Assembly (NCBI GenBank): GCA_014193115.1
Contig: BJHQ01000001.1
Span: 1 to 64,000 of the forward strand
Reading direction: 5' to 3'
Length of the DNA stretch: 64,000 bases
Source: Planctomycetota bacterium
GTDB lineage: Bacteria; Planctomycetota; UBA11346
Shown: positions 8,477-16,100 of the stretch, piece after piece
Position numbering within the stretch: the stretch's first letter is position 1
Layout: every line of letters begins with the position of its first letter
Translations under genes and position numbers: made by a program
The notes under the pieces: model-generated
The model's input: the letters and a program-made list of their open reading frames with translations, nothing else
Told to the model about the DNA's origin: nothing
Database searches by the model: none

Positions 8477-9331
8477 TCACCGCGGAACAGCGTGCCCGAG
8501 GCGGTGACCCGCCCGCCATTCCCGGGGCGATACGCCGGTGACCCGGCGGACGCTGCGGTGGAACTGGGCATAGCTGCCGAAGCCGGCGGCGAGGGCGGCC
8601 TTCATCAGGTCGCCTTCCGGCTTGCCCTCCGGCTGATCGAGGAAGGCCTCGACCCGCAGGCGCTGGCGATAGGCGACGATGGTCTCGCCGAGTTCGCGGT
8701 GGAACAGGCGTGACAGCGCCGTGCGCGACAGGCCGACCCGGGCTGCCAGCTCGTCGCCGCCGCGCTCGGGACGCTCAGCGATCAGGCGCACCGCCGCCGC
8801 CACCGCCGGATGCAGGGCGTCCGCCACCGCTTGGACCGGAGCCCGGCGGAACATCAGCCAGGCGGCGCGGACCAGGAAGGCGAGCCCGAGATTGAGCGCG
8901 GCCGCATCGTGCTGGACGCTGCGCACCGCCCGCAGGTGGTGGGTCAGATCCCGGGCGTCGTCGCTTGCCAACCGCCGGCAGTGATGGCCCGGCGGGTCGG
9001 CCTGGAGCAGCACCTGGTCCTCAGGGCCGACGGCGCAGCGGCGGACGCAGGCGCTGCGGAACACCGCGATCCACAACGTGCAATCGGCGCTGGCCGAGAC
9101 CAGCTGATGGTCCTGGCCGGGAAACAGCCAGATCAGTGATCCCGGCCCCAGGTCGTAGCGGCGCTGGTCGAGCTCGTAGACCGCCGTGCCGGACACCGCC
9201 AGGTTCAGCTCCAACTCATCGTGGCGGTGCCGCCGATACGGTTTCCCGGTCCAGCGATAGGTCGCGACCCAGCCGTCCCGGCCGCTCGGCAGGGCCAGGT
9301 CATCGTAGGTCGAGCGGGGCCGGGCGACCAT
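8477..9331 (-). CDS. AraC-family transcriptional regulator
   Basis: 284 residues from ATG 9331 (an upstream in-frame start at 9454 would overlap the divergent gene). The N-terminal half is a cupin-like sensor with the typical RHRHDELELNLAVSG and LIWLFPGQDH segments. The C-terminal ~100 residues are the double helix-turn-helix: first HTH LAARVGLSRTALSRLFHREL, second ALAAGFGSYAQFHRSVRR with the family-typical GVSPREWR ending. It is transcribed divergently from the phytanoyl-CoA dioxygenase gene with only 68 bp between start codons, so that gene is its most likely target. The ligand is unknown. Confidence 0.9.
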   Translation of the reverse strand: MVARPRSTYDDLALPSGRDGWVATYRWTGKPYRRHRHDELELNLAVSGTAVYELDQRRYDLGPGSLIWLFPGQDHQLVSASADCTLWIAVFRSACVRRCAVGPEDQVLLQADPPGHHCRRLASDDARDLTHHLRAVRSVQHDAAALNLGLAFLVRAAWLMFRRAPVQAVADALHPAVAAAVRLIAERPERGGDELAARVGLSRTALSRLFHRELGETIVAYRQRLRVEAFLDQPEGKPEGDLMKAALAAGFGSYAQFHRSVRRVTGVSPREWRAGHRLGHAVPR

Positions 9332-9399
9332 GCACAAAATGATAACTTCTTGGAACCTGGCGAGAAGCCGGCGGATCCGGGACCGATATCTTGGCAGGA

Positions 9400-10191
9400 A
9401 TGAGCCAGCCTTCCGCCGCCTTGTCCGAAACCGCCCTCCCGCTCTCGGCCGCACAGGTCGAGCAGTACCGCAGCCAGGGCTGGACCCTGGCCGAGTCGGT
9501 GGTGCCCGCTGCGCACCTGGATCTGCTGCGCGGCGGAGCCCAGCGCTCCATCGACCACATCCACGCCGAGATGGACGCCAAGGGCACCGACACCGTCGGC
9601 ATCAATCATCGCAACAAGCGCTATTTCACCGCCCATCCGTCGCTCCAGCAGCCCGATCTCTACCGCTTCATCTACTCGCCGCTGATGGCCGGAATCTGCC
9701 GGCAGCTGATCGGACCGGACGTGCGGGTGTTCTGGGAGCAATACGTGATCAAAGCCGGGGACGGCGGCCACGCTTTCGCCTGGCACCAGGATTCGGGCTA
9801 TGTCGGCGACGAGCACGAACCCTACCTGACCTGCTGGGTCGCCCTCGACGACATGAGCGAGGCCAACGGCACGATCAGCGTCCTGCCGTTCAGCCGTGCG
9901 CCGGGCCGCGGCGCCCGGCTGCCGCATCGCCAGGATCCGGTGCTCAACGATCTGGTCGGCTATGACGGACCCGATCCCGGCGACCTGGTGTGCTGCCCAG
10001 CCGGGTCGATCGCGCTGTTCACCAGCTGCACCCTCCACCGCAGCGGCATGAACCGCACGGAAAAACAGCGGCGGACCTACCTGATCCAGTATTCCCGCTC
10101 GGTGATCACCAAGCCGTCGGGCCAGCCGTGGGGTCGCACCGAAGTATTCCTGCGCGATGGCCAGGTGGTGGGCGAGCGCCGCTCGGGCTGA
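9400..10191 (+). CDS. Phytanoyl-CoA dioxygenase (PhyH) family protein
   Basis: 263 residues from ATG 9400; a TTG at 9391 is a less likely start. It is a non-haem Fe(II)/2-oxoglutarate oxygenase. The HxD iron-binding pair is in AFAWHQDSGY (H119, D121), the distal His is in SCTLHRSGMN (H203), and the basic residues that bind 2-oxoglutarate follow in the RTEKQRRTYL region. Members hydroxylate diverse small molecules, so the substrate cannot be named. A divergent AraC gene on one side and a convergent AraC gene on the other suggest inducible expression. PhyH next to AraC is a frequent arrangement in Planctomycetota and Verrucomicrobiota. Confidence 0.88.
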   Translation: MSQPSAALSETALPLSAAQVEQYRSQGWTLAESVVPAAHLDLLRGGAQRSIDHIHAEMDAKGTDTVGINHRNKRYFTAHPSLQQPDLYRFIYSPLMAGICRQLIGPDVRVFWEQYVIKAGDGGHAFAWHQDSGYVGDEHEPYLTCWVALDDMSEANGTISVLPFSRAPGRGARLPHRQDPVLNDLVGYDGPDPGDLVCCPAGSIALFTSCTLHRSGMNRTEKQRRTYLIQYSRSVITKPSGQPWGRTEVFLRDGQVVGERRSG

Positions 10192-10215
10192 GCCTGAGGC
10201 CGCTGCTGGCGGAAC

Positions 10216-11010
10216 TCAGCCGAGCCGGTGCCGCCGCCGCCAGGCGCCCGGGCTGAGGCCTTCGCGCTGCCGGAAGATCCTGCCGAAATGCACCGGATCG
10301 GGCCAGCCCACCGCAGCACCGATCCCGGCCACCGGCTGATCGGTGGTGGCCAGCAGCTGGCGGGCCGCGGCCAGCCGGCGGGCGGCGAGCTCCTGCCACG
10401 GGGTCGAACGCAGATGGCGCCGCATCAGCAGGTGCAGGTGGGCCACCGACACGCCGGCGGCCGTGGCCACATCCACGACCTGCAGCGGTTCGGCATGGCG
10501 GCGGTCGAGTTCGTCGAGGGCGCGGCGCAGTTCCGCCGGAGGCGCGCCAGCGGTGGCCGCCGGCGCCCGCACCGCCCGCCACAACAGGCCGAGGTAGGCA
10601 TGGCCGGCGAGCAGGTCGCGGTCGCCGCCGCCGCTGCACCAGGCGGAGAAAATCTGCAAAGCAAACGCCCGGCTGTCGGCGCCGTCGGCGGGCAAGGTCA
10701 GCCGCGGCGGCCGGTGCGGCGCAGGTCCCGAGACCCGGAATCCGACCACCACGCAGTGGTAGGGGTCCCGGGGATCGGCGCGATGGACTGTGCGCTCGCC
10801 GGCCAGATGCCAGCAGATCGCCCCGGGGCCGAGCACATGCTCGCGACCGCCATGGGCGAAGAACGCTTTGCCGGCGGTGATGATCTCGACCTCTTCGAGC
10901 CCGGCGGCGATGATCCGCCCGTGGTTGTCGGCGACGCCGGGCCGGGTTTCGAACAGCTGGCTGTGGGCGAGGCCGTGGACATGGCGGGTGCGCTCGGCGA
11001 GGATCCGCAT
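10216..11010 (-). CDS. AraC-family transcriptional regulator
   Basis: 264 residues from ATG 11010; the frame is open to 11085 (289 residues), but the first 25 residues are not family-like. The N-terminal cupin-like part includes GREHVLGPGAICWHLAGERTV written across residues ~70-90. The C-terminal part is an AraC DNA-binding domain: VVDVATAAGVSVAHLHLLMR, a second HTH around IGAAVGWPDPVHFGRIFR, then GLSPGAWRRRHR. It ends 24 bp from the convergent PhyH gene and is divergent from the Gfo/Idh/MocA oxidoreductase gene (128 bp between ATGs), which it may control together with the downstream isomerase. Confidence 0.88.
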   Translation of the reverse strand: MRILAERTRHVHGLAHSQLFETRPGVADNHGRIIAAGLEEVEIITAGKAFFAHGGREHVLGPGAICWHLAGERTVHRADPRDPYHCVVVGFRVSGPAPHRPPRLTLPADGADSRAFALQIFSAWCSGGGDRDLLAGHAYLGLLWRAVRAPAATAGAPPAELRRALDELDRRHAEPLQVVDVATAAGVSVAHLHLLMRRHLRSTPWQELAARRLAAARQLLATTDQPVAGIGAAVGWPDPVHFGRIFRQREGLSPGAWRRRHRLG

Positions 11011-11138
11011 AGCCGGAAGAATCGGCGCATATTGACCTCGGGCAAGAAGCCTGGATGGGATCCGCCTTCCGACGCGGATCCGCATAGGCGAACCCTCCGG
11101 CCCTGCGCCACCAACCTCCTTCCCAGGCGAGACCCACC

Positions 11139-12194
11139 ATGTCCAAAATCCGATTCGGCATCATCGGCGCAGGCGCGATCAGCCAGGGCGCCGCCATCGA
11201 ACTCGCCGGCATGGCCGAGGTCGAAGTGGTCGCCATCGCCGATCCGAGCCTAGAGCGCGCCAACGCCCTCGCCGACAAGGCCAAGATCGCCAAGCGCTAC
11301 GCTTCGGGTGAAGAGCTGATCGCCGATCCGACCATCGACGCGATCTACGTCGCCGTGCCCAACAAATTCCACGCCCCGCTCGCCGCCGCAGCGCTCAAGG
11401 CCGGCAAGCACGTCATCCTCGACAAGCCCTTCGCACTGTCCCTGGCCGAAGCCGAAGGCGTTGCCGCCGCGGCGAAGTCCTCAGGGAAACTGCTGATGCT
11501 GGGCATGAACCAGCGCTTCGCCCAGCCGATGCAGCGGATCCGCCGGCTGGTGATGGATGGCGTGCTCGGCGAGGTCTACCACGGCAAGGCGTTCTGGGTG
11601 CGCCGCGCCGGCAGCCCCAAGCAGGGCACTTGGTTCACCCGCAAGGAATTGGCTGGCGGCGGTGCGCTGCTCGACATCGGCGTGCATGTGCTCGACCTCG
11701 GCTGCTGGCTGATGGGCAATTGGAAACCCGTGGCGGTCACCGGCCGGGCCTACACCAAGCTCGGCCAGCGCGGCCTCGGTGAGGGCGGCTGGGGGATGAG
11801 CGAAAAGACCGACGCGCCGTTCGATGTCGATGACTTCGCCACCGCGCTGATCACCTTTGCCGACGGCGCGACCCTGTCCCTCGACGCCAGTTGGGTGCTG
11901 CACCAGAAGGAGGGCGACCGCAACGGCGTGCAGTTGCACGGCAGCGAAGGCGGCGCCACCACCAATCCCTGCGAGCTGTTCCGCTTCGGCGACGGCAAGG
12001 GTTCGTACCGCGTCGACCAGAACCCGTTCGCCGAGCCGCTGTGGGCCCACGGCAGCCGCTTCCGCAATTTCGTCCTCGCCATCCTCGGCAAGGAGGCCCC
12101 GGCGGTGACCGTGGCCGAATCGCTCGTCGTGCAGAAGATCATCGACGGGATCTACGAATCGACCCGGACCGGACGCGAAGTCCGCCTCGGCTGA
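11139..12194 (+). CDS. Gfo/Idh/MocA family NAD(P)-dependent oxidoreductase
   Basis: 351 residues. The Rossmann dinucleotide motif GIIGAGAISQG lies at residues 7-17, and the family's EKP-type catalytic motif appears as LDKPFAL at 94-100. A C-terminal GFO_IDH_MocA alpha/beta domain follows, with DIGVHVLDL, the usual D-x-G-x-H motif. Members oxidise or reduce sugars, inositols and amino sugars; the exact substrate is not deducible. The neighbouring sugar isomerase/epimerase gene begins 41 bp downstream on the same strand, a common pair in polyol or keto-sugar catabolism. Confidence 0.92.
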   Translation: MSKIRFGIIGAGAISQGAAIELAGMAEVEVVAIADPSLERANALADKAKIAKRYASGEELIADPTIDAIYVAVPNKFHAPLAAAALKAGKHVILDKPFALSLAEAEGVAAAAKSSGKLLMLGMNQRFAQPMQRIRRLVMDGVLGEVYHGKAFWVRRAGSPKQGTWFTRKELAGGGALLDIGVHVLDLGCWLMGNWKPVAVTGRAYTKLGQRGLGEGGWGMSEKTDAPFDVDDFATALITFADGATLSLDASWVLHQKEGDRNGVQLHGSEGGATTNPCELFRFGDGKGSYRVDQNPFAEPLWAHGSRFRNFVLAILGKEAPAVTVAESLVVQKIIDGIYESTRTGREVRLG

Positions 12195-12235
12195 TTCCCC
12201 GACCGCCATCCAACCCCAACAACCCCGAGTCCGCC

Positions 12236-13024
12236 ATGTCCGCCTACCCGCTCTCCGTCCAGCTCTACTCCGTGCGCGATGCCGCCAAAGCCGATCCCCA
12301 GGGCACCCTGGCCGCGATCGCGGCGATGGGCTACCTCGGCGTCGAAAGCGCCGGCTTTTGGGGCTGGTCGCCCAAGGAGTTCCGCCGCCGGGTCGAAGAC
12401 CTCGGCATGCGCATCACCGCCTCCCACAGCCCGTGGACGACCAGCGCGTCGGTGAGCCAGTCGATCGACACCGCCAAGGAACTCGGCCTGGATGTCGTCG
12501 CCGGCGGCTTCGGCCGCGACAACTTCAAGGATCTCGACGCCATCGCCAAGACCTGCGACGAGGTCAACGCGATCTGCGACAAGCTCGAACCCCACGGCAT
12601 CCGCCTGTATCTGCACAACCACGCCTGGGAATTCGACCGGTTCGACGCCGGCGACGGCCAGGGACCGCGCTGGGGCCATGCCATCCTCGCCGAGCGCTGC
12701 CCGCGGGTGTGGTTCGAGATCGACACCTATTGGGCCGCCAATTTCGGCGCCGAAGACCCCGTCGCCGCGGTCCGCCACTTCGCCCACCGCGCGCTGTTCC
12801 TGCACATCAAGGACGGCAGCCTGGTCAAGGATCAGCCCCATGTCGCGGTCGGTAGCGGCAAGATCAACGTCCCGGCGGTGGTCGCCGCCGCCAACGGCCG
12901 GGTCACCCGGGCGCTGATCGTCGAGCTCGACGCCTGCGGCACCGACATGCTGACCGCGGTGCGCCAGAGCCGCGACTACCTGGTCGGCAAGGGCCTGGCG
13001 ATCGCCCGGCCGGCGCTGGGCTGA
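12236..13024 (+). CDS. Sugar phosphate isomerase/epimerase (xylose isomerase-like TIM barrel)
   Basis: 262 residues from ATG 12236; the frame is open further 5' inside the preceding gene, but homology starts with YPLSVQLYSVRD. The protein has the AP-endonuclease-2/xylose-isomerase-like TIM barrel layout: GVESAGFWG, LYLHNHAWEF, WFEIDTYWA, LFLHIKDGS and ALIVELDACG contain the His, Asp and Glu residues that normally coordinate the divalent metal. It probably interconverts a sugar or polyol with its neighbour oxidoreductase. It ends convergently with the minus-strand barrel gene, separated by a 10-bp inverted repeat. Confidence 0.9.
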   Translation: MSAYPLSVQLYSVRDAAKADPQGTLAAIAAMGYLGVESAGFWGWSPKEFRRRVEDLGMRITASHSPWTTSASVSQSIDTAKELGLDVVAGGFGRDNFKDLDAIAKTCDEVNAICDKLEPHGIRLYLHNHAWEFDRFDAGDGQGPRWGHAILAERCPRVWFEIDTYWAANFGAEDPVAAVRHFAHRALFLHIKDGSLVKDQPHVAVGSGKINVPAVVAAANGRVTRALIVELDACGTDMLTAVRQSRDYLVGKGLAIARPALG

Positions 13025-13071
13025 GCGCGCCAGCAGCGTCGCCATCGGTGGATCAGGCGGAGCGGTCAGAA

Positions 13072-13109
13072 CCGCCAGCCGTGCGCCCCGGAAGGGTTGC
13101 GGCTGGCGG
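13072..13109. terminator. Inverted repeat between convergent genes, likely bidirectional terminator
   Basis: CCGCCAGCCG (13072-13081) and CGGCTGGCGG (13100-13109) form a perfect 10-bp stem with an 18-nt loop. It lies between the stop codons at 13024 and 13121. No strong T-run is present. Confidence 0.5.
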
Positions 13110-13120
13110 CCTGCCGCTGG

Positions 13121-14164
13121 TCAGAAGCGGGCAGCGGTCCCGAAGGAGAATCCCTGGGAAACGACGAATTGTTCGCCGTTCACCCGGTTGTAGGGCTGCC
13201 ACAGGTAGTTGCCGTAAATCTGCCAATCGGGGAGCGGATAGAAGCTGATGCCCGGGCTGACCGTGAGGAACTCCCCACCGGATTCCTCCGCCTCTGCCCG
13301 CTCGCCTGAGTCCCGGCGTAGGATCACCCCGGTCGCTTGCAGGCTGATATCGACATAGCGCACCGGTTGCCACCTTCCGCCGGCATTGACCGTAAATCGA
13401 TTTCCCGGCCGGAAGGCGTCGCGATGGGCGAGCGCGAACTGGACCTGGGGGCGGAAGAACAGCACCAGGGTGTGTTCGAGCAGATCGCCGCGCAAGATTC
13501 CACCGATGATCAGATCGGTGCTGCCATTGCCCGGATTCAAGGTCCAGGTGGTGGGCTCGTCGCCTTGATCGACGACGACGTCATTGGTGATGGTCGTCTC
13601 GGTGGTGCGCTTGGTCGTACTGCCGGTGGGCAGCTTGACCCCGATCACGGCGCCGAGGCGCTGGGCTGGCGCCACGTCGAACAGGAACTGGGTATCGACG
13701 CGGGTGTCGCCGATCCCGCTGAACCGGCCGCGTTTCTCGATCCTGGTCGCCGGATCATCCTCGTCGATTTCGACCTCGTTCTGCTTGCGGTAGACCCAGG
13801 GAAGGCTGACGCTCACCGTCCACTGGGCGGTGAGATGGTAATCGAGATCGAGGGTGACGTTGCGGTGCTGGATTCCGGTGGCTCCGGGAGGAAGGTCGAT
13901 CCGGCTTCGTCCGCTGTTCATCCGGTCCTGGTCGAACTGGTCGTAGCGCAAGGACAGCGCCCAGGGTTTGAGGTAGACACCAGCGGGCATGCCGATGTGG
14001 CCGAGATCCCAGCCGCAATCGAGGTCGACCTTGCACGAACCGCAATTCGTCAGGAGATCTTTGATCACGGGGTCGGTCAGGGTGAAGGTCTCGGCAGCGC
14101 CGGCGCCGACCAGAGCGGAGGCGAGCCAGAGGGAAAGGTGGAGGTGGTTCGGGTGGTTGTTCAT
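13121..14164 (-). CDS. Exported beta-barrel-like protein (MetA/phenol-degradation transporter-like)
   Basis: 347 residues from ATG 14164 (five residues shorter than the longest frame). A signal peptide (HLHLSLWLASALVGAGAAE) is followed by a segment with three Cys (NCGSCKVDLDC), then a long series of alternating hydrophobic strands such as LSLRYDQF, VTLDLDYHL, WTVSVSLPWVYR, LGAVIGVKLPTG and LVLFFRPQVQFAL. It ends in an aromatic residue (TAARF), typical of outer-membrane barrels. The pattern resembles the putative MetA-pathway/transporter barrel family. It probably sits in the outer membrane; the cargo is unknown. It is preceded on the same strand by the HPCGVC protein gene. Confidence 0.65.
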   Translation of the reverse strand: MNNHPNHLHLSLWLASALVGAGAAETFTLTDPVIKDLLTNCGSCKVDLDCGWDLGHIGMPAGVYLKPWALSLRYDQFDQDRMNSGRSRIDLPPGATGIQHRNVTLDLDYHLTAQWTVSVSLPWVYRKQNEVEIDEDDPATRIEKRGRFSGIGDTRVDTQFLFDVAPAQRLGAVIGVKLPTGSTTKRTTETTITNDVVVDQGDEPTTWTLNPGNGSTDLIIGGILRGDLLEHTLVLFFRPQVQFALAHRDAFRPGNRFTVNAGGRWQPVRYVDISLQATGVILRRDSGERAEAEESGGEFLTVSPGISFYPLPDWQIYGNYLWQPYNRVNGEQFVVSQGFSFGTAARF

Positions 14165-14313
14165 GGGCCATGGACGCACCGCCTGCCTGCCAGGCGGTGC
14201 GTCGGATAAACAGGGAATGGCGCGATCCTGATGCCGCCGGCGCCGTCGCTCAGGGACGACAGCGGGAACCGTGCACCTGCCACTTGGCAGGTGCTGATGC
14301 AGGCTTCAGGAGA

Positions 14314-14778
14314 TCAGGCCGCCTTCGGCGGCGGCGGATCAGGGATCGGACGGGACTGTTCCGTCCAAGTCCGCGCCGGCCAGAACGCCACGCGGCACAT
14401 CGCGCCGGCACCGACCGATTCGCCATCCCAGACCGCAGGCATCGCCAACTGAACTTTTACGGTGTTTTTCTGGTCGGGTTTCCCTGGCTTTCCGTCCTGA
14501 ACCACAAGATTTTTGGTGCGCAACGCCTCGGCCAGGACGCACACCCCGCACGGGTGCCGGCCATCAAAGGTGGTTGCCATGGCGTGGGACAGGCCCTGCG
14601 TGTTTGCGCGCGAGATCACCATCCCCGTCCACGCCATCAACTGGAGTCCGGCAGATTGACCGATCACGAGGAGGATCGCCAGAACCACGGCGCAGCAGCT
14701 CAGCGACCGGTTGACCATGAAGGGGTCAGCGTGGTTGCGCGAAACGGCCTCGCCAATCAAGAAAACGGGAGTGGCCAT
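14314..14778 (-). CDS. Small membrane protein with HPCGVC motif, ars-adjacent
   Basis: 154 residues. One hydrophobic segment (about residues 26-50) containing LQLMAWTGMVISRA is followed by TFDGRHPCGVC, a CxxC pair that could bind metal or form a disulfide outside the membrane; the C-terminus is Pro-rich. Proteins with this WTGM...TFDG.HPC.xC pattern occur widely as unnamed proteins, and my recollection is that some lie near metal-resistance loci; that link is inferred. Here it is divergent from the arsR gene (141 bp apart) and upstream of the barrel protein, so the two minus-strand genes may form a metal-related transcription unit. Confidence 0.6.
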   Translation of the reverse strand: MATPVFLIGEAVSRNHADPFMVNRSLSCCAVVLAILLVIGQSAGLQLMAWTGMVISRANTQGLSHAMATTFDGRHPCGVCVLAEALRTKNLVVQDGKPGKPDQKNTVKVQLAMPAVWDGESVGAGAMCRVAFWPARTWTEQSRPIPDPPPPKAA

Positions 14779-14783
14779 TTGCT

Positions 14784-14832
14784 GTCATGCACGGCTTCCC
14801 AAGCCTCTGGCTGGCCGCTGGGTGCGCGGCGA
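14784..14832 (+). repeat. Left copy of ~49-bp imperfect direct repeat flanking the ars operon
   Basis: Starts GTCATGCACGGCTTCC and matches the segment from 16542. The first 16 bases are identical; the remainder matches at roughly two thirds of positions (for example GGCCGC and GCGCGG-GAC shared). Confidence 0.6.
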
Positions 14833-14887
14833 CACTTTTGCTGCTCCAGTTGCGGTTGCGCTGCCACCTGTCGGCCAGAGTGACTGA

Positions 14888-14916
14888 TTGACCGCGGTGC
14901 GTGCCTATCCTATCGT
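14888..14916 (+). promoter_or_regulatory. Predicted arsR promoter
   Basis: TTGACC (14888-14893) and TATCGT (14911-14916) are separated by 17 bp and resemble sigma-70 -35 and -10 boxes. A start about 7 bases later falls between the two candidate ATGs (14920 and 14926), so the transcript may be leaderless and begin translation at 14926. The -10 box lies inside the operator palindrome. Confidence 0.45.
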
Positions 14917-14927
14917 TAAATGACGAT
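14912..14927. promoter_or_regulatory. ArsR operator O1, ATCGT-N6-ACGAT
   Basis: A perfect inverted repeat ATCGT (14912-14916) and ACGAT (14923-14927) with a 6-bp spacer. It overlaps the predicted -10 box and the first arsR codons. The same half-sites and spacing recur at 15266-15281, which argues for a real regulator site. ArsR dimers bind such short palindromes and release on arsenite. Confidence 0.7.
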
Positions 14928-15258
14928 GGAATCGCCCTGTTGTCCGCCGCAGGAATGCACCCCAGGAGCGCTGCTGGCGACGCCGCTGGACGGCGCCGAG
15001 GATACCCTAGCTGCGCTGGCCAAGGCCCTGGGCAATCCAGTGCGGATCCGGATTCTGCGTCTGCTGGTCGCCAGAAACGCCTGCATCTGTGGGGAAATTG
15101 TCGAAGAGATGCCGCTGTCCCAATCCACCATCTCGGCCCATCTCAAATTTTTGAAGGATGTCGGCCTGGTCCAGGGGACCATCGACGGGCCGCGGGTGTG
15201 CTACTGCGTGAATCCGGCGGTACTCAAGCAGCTCAAGATCCTGGTCGCCTGTTTATGA
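14920..15258 (+). CDS. arsR: ArsR-family arsenite-responsive repressor
   Basis: 112 residues (110 if ATG 14926 is used). A winged helix is visible, with LGNPVRIRILRLL, the metal-binding helix segment NACICGEIVEEM (C55 and C57, equivalent to the ELCVCDL motif of ArsR) and the recognition helix LSQSTISAHLKFLKDVGLV. Extra Cys residues occur at the N-terminus (CCPPQEC) and in the wing (CYC), so further ligands are possible. It should repress the operon until As(III)/Sb(III) binds. Its stop overlaps the start of the aquaglyceroporin gene (ATGA), giving translational coupling. Operators sit at both its start and the start of the next gene. Confidence 0.93.
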   Translation: MTMESPCCPPQECTPGALLATPLDGAEDTLAALAKALGNPVRIRILRLLVARNACICGEIVEEMPLSQSTISAHLKFLKDVGLVQGTIDGPRVCYCVNPAVLKQLKILVACL

Positions 15259-16100
15259 GCGATATATCGTCAATTCACGATGATTGGAGCGACGGGCAAC
15301 GGCTCCTCGCCGAGTTCCTCGGCAGCGCCGGGCTGGTCGCGGTGGTGGTCGGGTCGGGGATCATGGCGGAACGTCTGGCCGATGGGAACGTCGCCATCGC
15401 GCTGCTCGCCAACTCCTTGGCCACTGGCGCCGGGCTGGTGGCGCTGATCCTGTCCTTTGCCGGCATCAGCGGCGCCCATTTCAATCCGCTGGTGACCCTC
15501 GCCTTGGCGGTTCGCGGCGCCTGCCCGTGGCCGCGGGTTCCGGGATATGCCATCGCCCAGATTACCGGCGGCCTCGCCGGGATGGTGGTGGCGAATCTGA
15601 TGTTCGATCACGCAGCGTGGGAAATCTCAGGAAAAATCCGCACCGGCGGCGGACAATGGCTGAGCGAAATGGTCGCGACCTGCGGCTTGCTGCTGACCAT
15701 CCACGGCGTGTCGCGGCATCAGTCGGCGTGGACGCCGTTCGCGGTGGCCTGCTATGTCACCGCCGGCTACTGGTTCACCGCTTCGACCTGCGTCGCCAAT
15801 CCTGCGGTCGCCATCGCTCGGGCCTGGACCGACAGCTTCAGCGGCATCCGCCCGGTCGATGTGCCTCCGTTTTTGCTCGCGGAGCTCGCCGGCTGCCTCG
15901 CCGCACTGGCAGTTATGCGCGCTTTGGATCCGAAAAGCGCTAAGCGCCAGCTCGGCAAGACGCTGGCTACACTGGGCGCGCAAACTCCAGCCGAGCTGGC
16001 GCTCGGCGCTCCCAGGACGACGCCAGCCGAGCTGGCGCTCGGCGCTCCCAGGACGACTCCAGCCGAGCTGGCGCTCGGGCCTCCTCGGGCAAATCCATGA
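15255..16100 (+). CDS. aqpS: MIP-family aquaglyceroporin of the ars operon (AqpS-like)
   Basis: 281 residues from ATG 15255, overlapping the arsR stop. Six hydrophobic segments carry the two MIP signature loops: first FNPLV (N77-P78-L79, a variant of NPA), second ANPAV (N182-P183-A184). In ars operons such channels let As(III) out down its gradient and replace the ArsB or Acr3 pump; none of those is present here. The last ~45 residues are an added tail of three TPAELALGAPRT units encoded by a 36-bp repeat. The gene ends in an ATGA overlap with arsC, so reduction and efflux are coupled. Confidence 0.88.
   Translation: MSDISSIHDDWSDGQRLLAEFLGSAGLVAVVVGSGIMAERLADGNVAIALLANSLATGAGLVALILSFAGISGAHFNPLVTLALAVRGACPWPRVPGYAIAQITGGLAGMVVANLMFDHAAWEISGKIRTGGGQWLSEMVATCGLLLTIHGVSRHQSAWTPFAVACYVTAGYWFTASTCVANPAVAIARAWTDSFSGIRPVDVPPFLLAELAGCLAALAVMRALDPKSAKRQLGKTLATLGAQTPAELALGAPRTTPAELALGAPRTTPAELALGPPRANP
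15266..15281. promoter_or_regulatory. ArsR operator O2, ATCGT-N6-ACGAT, inside the aqpS 5' coding end
   Basis: ATCGT (15266-15270) and ACGAT (15277-15281) with a 6-bp spacer repeat exactly the half-sites of O1, 354 bp downstream. It lies in codons 4-9 of the channel gene. It may act as an auxiliary operator or roadblock, or control an internal promoter. Confidence 0.65.
15984..16091 (+). repeat. 36-bp coding tandem repeat, three copies, in aqpS
   Basis: Units start at 15984, 16020 and 16056 with core CCAGCCGAGCTGGCGCTCGG and encode TPAELALGAPRT-like blocks. The reverse complement (CTGGGAGCGCCGAGCGCCAG...) belongs to the same palindromic family as repeats near 26431, 47829 and 61499. Confidence 0.85.
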
